A stretch of 64,000 nt of DNA from Flavobacterium sp. CS20 (GTDB lineage Bacteria > Bacteroidota > Bacteroidia > Flavobacteriales > Flavobacteriaceae), in the NCBI RefSeq assembly GCF_018080005.1, contig NZ_CP073015.1, forward strand, positions 1,736,001 to 1,800,000. Direction: 5' to 3'. How positions within the stretch are numbered: position 1 is the first letter of the stretch; the number at the start of each line of letters is the position of its first letter. Of the stretch, positions 56,171 through 64,000 are shown in pieces. The translations under genes and the position numbers were made by a program. The notes below the pieces were generated by a model. The model worked only from the letters and a program-made list of their open reading frames with translations. It was not told where the DNA came from and ran no database searches.

Positions 56171-57643
56171 TTATTTTTTTTCATCAAAAGCTGCTATGGT
56201 TTTATATTTCTGTTTTTGATAAAGCTTTTCGATAAGGTCTAAAAATTGATTTTGAAAAATTAATCCCAGTAAACCACTTAAAACCAAGGCGATAATACCC
56301 GCATCAAAACTGATAAATTTATATGGGATATAAAAAATGATGATTGGGGCTAAAATTTTAGGTAAGCTAATTAAGAGTTGCGTAACATTAAAACCATTAG
56401 TGTTTTGAAAAGCTTTGGCCTTGACGTTGAGTTCAACAGGCACGCGATTTAAAGCACCGCCATATAAGGTGATAAATGAATTTAACCCAATATTAAAGGA
56501 GGCGCCAGCTAAAATTAATTTGTATATATCCCAACCAAAATAAAGATATGGTAAACTTAATATGGTAGATACCACAACGGCAAATATCATCAAAACCAAT
56601 TTTGATTTCAAATATTCTCGATACGGAATATTCTGACTCATCATTAACTTGTAGTATTCGCTATCCCAAGACGGCACTAACTGCCCGAATGTTAATAAAA
56701 AACCACCTGTTATAAACATTGACGCAAAGGCCAACATAGCCGGCAGATCTTTGTAAACATCCATGGTGAAAAAGAATAAGCCATAAAATAAAAAGAAAAA
56801 AGACGTCAGTAAAACTTGCTTAGGTCTGGCATTTCTGAGAATGAGTTTGATATCGTTTTTTAAGAAAGGAGCAATCTTGCCAAATTTATCTACAAATTTC
56901 AAGTCTAAAGCTTTGACTTTTTCGGCTTTTTTAGAAATAGCACCGTCAATGTAAAAGTGATTTAAATAGTATTGATAATTAGCATAAAACGCTAAAGCCA
57001 TTAATAGAATAGGTAATAAAATCCAAATCGGTTGACTATACATGCCATAAAAAAAGATTTGTGCATAAGCTGTAATATCAAATATTTCGTAGCGTTGAAG
57101 TCCTATAAATGCTAAGACTAAACCGACGATTATAAAGAAATAGATGTTGGTTTTATTGATGAGATAAACGGTAAAATTATTGAGAAATATCAATGCTAAA
57201 ACCCCAAAAAACCAAGCGGTAACGTATAATGGATGGTAACCTTTGACTATCAGAGTTATACTAAAAGGGATAAAAAATAATAAAGGCAAAATATTAAAAA
57301 AAGAAAGGATTGTTTTGCCCAGTAAAAACTGAACCACTTTTTTACGTTTGATAGGTATAATCAATAAAGGTTTGATATTGATGACGGGCATTTGTTGGAT
57401 AAAATACCTAATCCCAAGATCAAATAAGAACCAGTAAATTAAATATTGATTTAAAGTTAAAAGCGGATCAACTTCTGGAATGACCTTTTGAAGTATAAAA
57501 TAGCCTCCAACTCCAGCTAATATAGCCATACCAGCAAAGTATAAAATCCCCAGAATCATTAAAATCTTTATGGCAATGGCGACTTCAAAATAAGAAGACC
57601 TTCTAAATTGCTTCCATTGAAGAGACACAAATCGTTTAAACAT
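56171..57643 (-). CDS. DUF5687 family ABC permease
   Basis: A 490-aa inner-membrane protein with about 12 membrane segments, starting FKRFVSLQWKQFRRSSYFE. The central loop has FLKNDIKLILRNARPKQVLL; later PSWDSEYYKLMMSQNIPYREYL. DUF5687 is the permease partner of the ABC ATPase next to it in flavobacteria. The substrate is unknown. Confidence 0.88.
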   Translation of the reverse strand: MFKRFVSLQWKQFRRSSYFEVAIAIKILMILGILYFAGMAILAGVGGYFILQKVIPEVDPLLTLNQYLIYWFLFDLGIRYFIQQMPVINIKPLLIIPIKRKKVVQFLLGKTILSFFNILPLLFFIPFSITLIVKGYHPLYVTAWFFGVLALIFLNNFTVYLINKTNIYFFIIVGLVLAFIGLQRYEIFDITAYAQIFFYGMYSQPIWILLPILLMALAFYANYQYYLNHFYIDGAISKKAEKVKALDLKFVDKFGKIAPFLKNDIKLILRNARPKQVLLTSFFFLFYGLFFFTMDVYKDLPAMLAFASMFITGGFLLTFGQLVPSWDSEYYKLMMSQNIPYREYLKSKLVLMIFAVVVSTILSLPYLYFGWDIYKLILAGASFNIGLNSFITLYGGALNRVPVELNVKAKAFQNTNGFNVTQLLISLPKILAPIIIFYIPYKFISFDAGIIALVLSGLLGLIFQNQFLDLIEKLYQKQKYKTIAAFDEKK

Positions 57644-57697
57644 ATAAATGATTTATTGGTTAGTATTAAGCTTATAAAAATTGTTACAAGTTTAAAC

Positions 57698-57735
57698 AAA
57701 AAATCCGATTCTAAACAGAACCAGATTTTTAAAAA
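57698..57735 (-). terminator. Terminator of the atpD-atpC operon
   Basis: On the minus strand AAAAATCTGGTTCT, loop GTTT, AGAATCGGATTTTTTG. The stem has several G-U/A-C wobble positions and a T tail. It lies about 18 bases after the atpC stop. Confidence 0.72.
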
Positions 57736-57752
57736 AGTTATAAAGAATAAAG

Positions 57753-58028
57753 CTAATCTACCAAAACAATGACTTTATTGTCTTTGCATTCCACAACGCC
57801 ACCTTTGATTTCAAAAGTTAATTTATCGTTAGTTTCTTCAAAAAATGATTTGACTTTGTCATTAATGTCAACTGTTTTGTCTAATTTAATTAAACCTTTG
57901 TCTAAAGTCGAGATGATTGGAGCGTGTTGATTTAAAATTTGAAATTCACCTGTTTTTCCTGGTAAAGTAACCGAATCAACATCTTGACTGATTAAAATTT
58001 GTTCTGGTGTAACGATTTCTAAATGCAT
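57753..58028 (-). CDS. atpC: ATP synthase epsilon subunit (short form)
   Basis: A 91-aa subunit with only the N-terminal beta-sandwich (MHLEIVTPEQILISQDVDSV, GEFQILNQHAPIISTLDKG, EIKGGVVECKDNKVIVLV). The C-terminal helical hairpin that inhibits the enzyme in E. coli is absent, as usual in Bacteroidota. It follows atpD by 69 bases. The short gap has CAGTTTTCAGTTTTTAGTTT repeats. Confidence 0.93.
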   Translation of the reverse strand: MHLEIVTPEQILISQDVDSVTLPGKTGEFQILNQHAPIISTLDKGLIKLDKTVDINDKVKSFFEETNDKLTFEIKGGVVECKDNKVIVLVD

Positions 58029-58097
58029 AGTTTTTCAGTTTTCAGTTTTTAGTTTCCAGTGATTTAATGATCGCTCACTGTAAACTGCAGACTAATT

Positions 58098-59612
<1,515 letters not shown>

Positions 59613-59641
59613 CTATGGTTTTATTTTAAATTTTTGGTTTG

Positions 59642-59649
59642 CAAATATA
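59642..59649 (-). promoter_or_regulatory. -7 promoter box of atpD
   Basis: TATATTTG on the minus strand, 32 bases before the ATG. TTGACA lies 12 bases upstream, closer than the usual -33 TTG. Confidence 0.5.
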
Positions 59650-59718
59650 GGGGTTTTATGTCAAAATAAATCGAAAAATTTTTAAATAAATTTAGACTTC
59701 AAATCCATAAAAATTCAA

Positions 59719-61566
59719 CTATTCAACGGTAACCGATTTGGCTAAATTTCTAGGTTGGTCAACATTTTTTCCTAACATCACGGCGATGTGATATGAAAGT
59801 AATTGCAAAGGAATTGTAGTCAATAAAGGTGTAAAAGCTTCAAAAGTTTCTGGCACTTCAATGACGTGGTCTGCCATATTTTTAACAATGCTGTCTCCTT
59901 CGGTAACGATAGCAATAATTTTCCCTTTTCTTGATTTAATTTCTTGAATATTGCTGACCACTTTATCGTAGTGACCTTTTCGAGTTGCTATAACAACAAC
60001 GGGCATTTCTTCGTCTATCAAAGCAATTGGCCCGTGTTTCATTTCGGCGACAGGATAACCTTCGGCGTGTATATATGAGATTTCTTTTAATTTTAAAGCA
60101 CCTTCAAGAGCCACGGGAAAATTATAACCTCGACCGAGATAGAGGCAATTTTTAGCAAGTTTGTAATTGTCAGCTACTTTTATGATGTGATCGTTTTGTT
60201 TAAGTGCTATTTCTATTTTACCAGGGATAGATTCCATTTCATTTAGATATGAATGAAAATCAGAGTTAGAAATAGTTCCTTTGGCTTTGCCTAATTTAAG
60301 GGCTATTAAACTTAAAACTGTGATTTGTGTTGTAAAGGCTTTGGTTGATGCTACACCAATTTCTGAAGCAGCATGTGTGTATGCACCAGCGTGAGTTTCT
60401 CTTGAAATAGAAGACCCAACAACGTTGCATACCCCAAAAACAAATGCACCATTTTCTTTAGCCAATTTGATGGCGACCATAGTATCAGCAGTTTCTCCAC
60501 TTTGAGAAATCGCTATCAAAATGTCGTTTTTATCGATAACAGGATTTCGGTATCTAAATTCTGATGCGTATTCAACTTCTACAGGAATTCTTGCAATATC
60601 TTCAAAAATATATTCAGCGACTAAACCTGCATGCCAAGATGTACCACAAGCTGCAATTATAATTCGGTTAGCGTTCAAAAATTTTTCTAAATAATCATCA
60701 ACACCAGACATTTTTACAAAACCTTTTTTTGCCTGCATTCGACCTCTAAAGGTGTCTTTTATAGCTGTGGGCTGTTCGTATATTTCTTTGAGCATAAAAT
60801 GGTCGTAACCACTTTTTTCGATTTGGTCTAAACTCATTTTGAGTTCAGTAATATATGGGTCAACTAATTTGTCATCTTTTATTTTTCTTATTTTGGGTTC
60901 TCTGCCTAGTCTTATCACGCCCATTTACCCGTCTTCAAGATAAATGGCTGATTTTGTGTATTCTATAAAAGGCGAAGCATCAGAGGCAATAAAGTATTCA
61001 TCATCGCCTACACCAATAGCTAAAGGACTTCCTAATCTAGCAACCACAATTTCGTTTGGTTTTTCTTTATCAAAAACGGCTATTGCATAAGCACCAACAG
61101 TCTGATTTAAAGCAATTTGAACAGCTTTGCCTAACTTGACATCTTCTTTAGTCATCACTTCTTCAATAAGATTGACTAAAACTTCTGTGTCGGTTTCTGA
61201 TTTGAAATTGTATCCTCTATTCTCTAATACTTTTTTTATAGCATCATAATTTTCTATTATTCCATTATGAATGATAGCTAATCGACCTGAGTTTGAAAGA
61301 TGAGGATGAGAGTTAAGGTCGTTTGGTTTTCCATGAGTTGCCCACCTTGTGTGACCAATACCGACTTTACCTTTACTGAAGTGTTCTTTTTTGCATTTGA
61401 GATTTAGTTCGGCAACTTTTCCTTTGGTTTTGCAAATGTTTAAATTTTGACCGTCATAAAGAGCTATTCCAGCAGAATCATAGCCTCTATATTCAAGTCG
61501 TTGAAGACCTTTTAGTATAATCTCATAAGCATCTTGGTGTCCAATATATCCAACAATTCCACACAT
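59719..61566 (-). pseudogene. glmS: Glucosamine-6-phosphate synthase GlmS with one in-frame stop
   Basis: A 615-codon enzyme making glucosamine 6-phosphate from fructose 6-phosphate and glutamine. Glutaminase half: MCGIVGYIGHQD with the catalytic Cys, GHTRWATHG, HNGIIENY. Isomerase half: two SIS domains (ACGTSWHAGLVAEYIF, ISQSGETADTM, GVASTKAFTTQ, MKHGPIALIDE) ending LAKSVTVE. A TAA at 60925-60927 interrupts one frame between YLEDG and MGVIRLGREP, where relatives carry Glu; a GAA codon would need one base change. Essential for the cell wall, so sequencing error is plausible. Alternatively, two half-proteins could be made, since ATG follows the stop directly. Confidence 0.92.
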
Positions 61567-61591
61567 AATAATAGTTTAGGTTAGTTATTAA

Positions 61592-63178
61592 TTAATTAGG
61601 TTCAGTATAATATATTTGAAGTTTTAATCTTTTCTCTTCATCTGCAGATAGATTGCCGTGAAATACGGTTCCTCTTGGCGTAGATATTGAGCTTTCAATA
61701 TAGGTTTCAACTTGGTCGAGTTGACTGTCGCGTATGTCTAATATTCTAGCTTGATTTACATTTTGCGTAACAACAACTCCTATTTTGGTACTAGTAGAAT
61801 CGTTGTTGATAATATTATTGATATGATTTGTAAGTCTTATTTTATAAAAAGCATTGCCATTTTCATCTTCTTGCAATGGACCTAAATGATTTAACCGCGA
61901 AATAAGAGGATTGTTACTTGCACTAGGGTCTAAACTATAGTCAACCAAAACTCTGTTATGGTCAGCATCAAAAACAAGTATCCTTTGGGGTTTATTAACT
62001 TGAGTATTTGCTAAATTTTCATTCACATAAAAAATTAAATTAGCTTCGTTAATCAACCAATTGTTTTGTCTTAACTGATCAATTTCATCTGCAACACCAT
62101 TGCCGTCGTTATCAGGACCATTAAAAGGATCTACAATTGTTACTATACCTTGACCGCCTTTTACAAATAGATTTTCTTCACCGTTGATAGTGTCTTGTAA
62201 AGCTAAATCTATGGTGTTATCATTTTCGTAAAAGTTAATAATATTACCAGAAAAATTTAGATTAAATTTATTAAAGGTTTCTATTAATTCGTTGTTATTT
62301 TCAACTTCCAAACTTGGTGCTGGTCTTAAAGATTTGTAATACAATGTGATTTTTGCATCTTGATTGTTTAAATTGAGATTGATCATTGCACCGCCATTGG
62401 TATGTTGCTCAGTTTTGATGTAAAGTCCTCTCAAAAAGTTTTTAAAACTACTTTGGCTAACCAAATTAACCGTATTTTGATTGTTTAATATTTTTTCTTG
62501 AAAAAATTCATTTGGGAGTTTGATTCTTATTCTAGGCGAAACTCTAAGGGTATCAACATTTGTGGTGTCAATTTGGTCAAAGAGAATTTGAGTCTCAGTT
62601 AATTCTGAGGGTGTTATTTGTTCAGAAACTATTAATGGATTACTCTCTATATTGTTTTCAAACTCTGAAAATTGGTCTGAATAATAACGCTGAGGAGTTT
62701 CAAACTCTCCATTTTCACTAGGGTCAATATCATTCAAAAATTGATTAGATTCAAAAATAGAAATTTTGAAACTGCCATCTCCAAAAACAGAATCAAGCTG
62801 ATAAGTATTTGTTTCTATCAGTGAACTGTATAGAGGTAATGTAAACACTACACTATCTAAAACTGGATCTTGACCAAAATCAGGGTTAGTGTTTTGAAGT
62901 TCTAATTGTGTTAAAATGCTAACTTCTGAGCTTCCAAAAACTGGATCTTGATAGTTTCCTAGAAGATAGTTATTTAAAGTATTAGACTGTACTGATAATA
63001 TATTGTCACTATAAGTTGCTAAATTTTGTACGACATAGGGCTCTGGTAAATTCAAGCTATTAATAAAACCACTCCCTAAGGTGGTAAAATCATCTTCACA
63101 GGAGGTGAAAACGAATAAGACAAAAACAAGACCAATAGTAATTTTAATTTTCGTTTTCAGTTTAATCAATCTCTTCAT
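61592..63178 (-). CDS. DUF4270 family lipoprotein
   Basis: A 528-aa lipoprotein (lipobox VLFVFTSCEDDF) with the DUF4270 pattern: GSGFINSLNLPEPYVVQN, LLGNYQDPVFGSSEVSILTQL, DSVVFTLPLYS, KITLYYKS, LNHLGPLQEDENGNAFYKIRL, GTVFHGNLSADEEKRLKLQIYY. The function is not known; in flavobacteria it sits beside the starch synthase and glmS. It overlaps the starch synthase by 17 bases. Intact. Confidence 0.9.
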   Translation of the reverse strand: MKRLIKLKTKIKITIGLVFVLFVFTSCEDDFTTLGSGFINSLNLPEPYVVQNLATYSDNILSVQSNTLNNYLLGNYQDPVFGSSEVSILTQLELQNTNPDFGQDPVLDSVVFTLPLYSSLIETNTYQLDSVFGDGSFKISIFESNQFLNDIDPSENGEFETPQRYYSDQFSEFENNIESNPLIVSEQITPSELTETQILFDQIDTTNVDTLRVSPRIRIKLPNEFFQEKILNNQNTVNLVSQSSFKNFLRGLYIKTEQHTNGGAMINLNLNNQDAKITLYYKSLRPAPSLEVENNNELIETFNKFNLNFSGNIINFYENDNTIDLALQDTINGEENLFVKGGQGIVTIVDPFNGPDNDGNGVADEIDQLRQNNWLINEANLIFYVNENLANTQVNKPQRILVFDADHNRVLVDYSLDPSASNNPLISRLNHLGPLQEDENGNAFYKIRLTNHINNIINNDSTSTKIGVVVTQNVNQARILDIRDSQLDQVETYIESSISTPRGTVFHGNLSADEEKRLKLQIYYTEPN

Positions 63179-63983
63179 TTAAAATATCTTTTAAGTAATA
63201 ATCTTGATAGGCTTGAGTAAATTCTTCAATTGAGCGATAATTTAATACGGGTTTATCTTGACTTTTGATAAAATTTTGTATTTCATTAGATAATTCTTCA
63301 GCGCCAATTATAATACCATCTGAATAACTAATCGCTAATTTTATCAAATTATTATAATTTGGTGTTTTTAAAAATTCTACTTTATCAGCATCAATACCAT
63401 CAAACATCACTTTTTTGATCATATTTTGGCTTAGTTGATTCTCAAAACTGTTATTATAAACTGAAGTAACAATTTTTGAAGTATTAAAAAGCGGTTCATT
63501 GCCATAATAATTTCTAAGATAAAGCGGAAGTAGTGATGCCATCCAACCATTAACATGAATGATATCTGGAGCCCAGTTCAGTTTTTTGACGGTTTCTATA
63601 ACTCCTTTTGCAAAAAAAATAGCCCGTTCATCATTGTCTTCAAAAAGCTCAACTTCCTCATCGCTATACATCGCTTTGCGTTTAAAATAGTCTTCATTAT
63701 CAATAAAATACACTTGCATTCGTTCCTTAGGTATAGAAGCAACTTTTATGATAAGTGGCATATCTAAATCATTAACCACCATATTAAGCCCTGACAATCT
63801 GATAACCTCGTGAAGTTGATGTCTTCTTTCGTTGATGTTGCCAAAACGTGGCATAAAAATTCGAGTTTGTCCTCCTACAGAATTTATCATTTTTGGAACT
63901 TCAAAAGACATGGTGGACATATCATTTTCTGGGAGATAAGGAACAACTTCTGATGAAACAAAAAGAACGCGTTTATCTTTCAT
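63162..63983 (-). CDS. Glycogen/starch synthase-like protein, one-domain form
   Basis: A 273-aa protein matching the N-terminal catalytic domain of GT5 glycogen synthases: RVLFVSSEVVPYLPENDMST, GGQTRIFMPRFGNINERRHQ, WAPDIIHVNGWMASLLPLYL. The second Rossmann domain of true GlgA (about 200 residues) is missing, and KTGGLG reads differently here. Flavobacteria often have this short form next to DUF4270 and panC. Whether it makes glycogen is doubtful. Confidence 0.82.
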   Translation of the reverse strand: MKDKRVLFVSSEVVPYLPENDMSTMSFEVPKMINSVGGQTRIFMPRFGNINERRHQLHEVIRLSGLNMVVNDLDMPLIIKVASIPKERMQVYFIDNEDYFKRKAMYSDEEVELFEDNDERAIFFAKGVIETVKKLNWAPDIIHVNGWMASLLPLYLRNYYGNEPLFNTSKIVTSVYNNSFENQLSQNMIKKVMFDGIDADKVEFLKTPNYNNLIKLAISYSDGIIIGAEELSNEIQNFIKSQDKPVLNYRSIEEFTQAYQDYYLKDILNEEID

Positions 63984-64000
63984 AGAAACTTATTTAAATT

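Overview
The window is chromosomal DNA of a flavobacterium (Bacteroidota, order Flavobacteriales). The sequence is visibly AT-rich. Few genes have a Shine-Dalgarno sequence, and several start points carry the Bacteroidota -7 box (TAnnTTTG). Many families are typical of flavobacteria: DUF4290, DUF4270, DUF5687, DUF4301, a THC0290_0291-like barrel, type III glutamine synthetase and a one-domain starch synthase. I cannot name the genus.

Layout. 1-3.2 kb: end of an acyltransferase, DUF4290-murA, and a gamma-carbonic-anhydrase-like protein. 3.3-13.6 kb (accessory, mostly minus strand): a grasp-with-SPASM RiPP locus. It has three double-glycine precursor peptides, a secreted TPR-like protein, an ATP-grasp maturase (GwsG), an unrecognised 49-aa ORF, a SPASM maturase (GwsS), a peptidase-containing ABC exporter and an HlyD adaptor, with a divergent XRE regulator. 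The exporter is split by a 1600-bp IS66-family element with an 8-bp target duplication, and a MazF-like toxin-antitoxin pair sits between exporter and adaptor. 13.8-17 kb: thrS-infC-rpmI-rplT. 17.2-23.7 kb: tRNA-His, bshB1, nhaC, and the nitrogen genes glnN, amtB, glnK. 23.9-28.4 kb: rsmG, an exonuclease, a sulfotransferase-like gene, DUF3820, pyrG. 28.5-29.3 kb: decayed toxin-antitoxin genes. 29.6-34.8 kb: periplasmic peptidyl-prolyl isomerase operon plus moxR. 35-39.6 kb: rimM, rpsP, a 3'-5' exonuclease, a peptide ABC ATPase, an outer-membrane barrel. 39.6-43 kb: arfB, DUF4301, NadR-like kinase, PnuC, thiamine-binding protein. 43.3-46 kb: lipoprotein and a LytTR/LytS two-component pair. 46-64 kb: housekeeping genes (ilvE, mnmD, dxs, tadA, a PcrB-like synthase, dgt, an ABC exporter, atpD/atpC, glmS, a DUF4270 lipoprotein, a starch synthase).

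Two patterns matter. First, the RiPP locus is a complete pathway (precursors, tailoring enzymes, leader peptidase/exporter, adaptor) that is probably export-dead because of the IS insertion; removing the IS and one target copy restores a 741-codon frame exactly. Second, about a dozen otherwise normal genes, including the usually essential thrS, infC and glmS, carry one-base indels or single in-frame stops. That density suggests uncorrected sequencing errors more than real decay, so pseudogene calls outside the IS should be read with caution.

Repeats include two copies of a ~208-bp MITE-like element with terminal inverted repeats and 5-bp A/T target duplications, and several short palindromes of the REP type.
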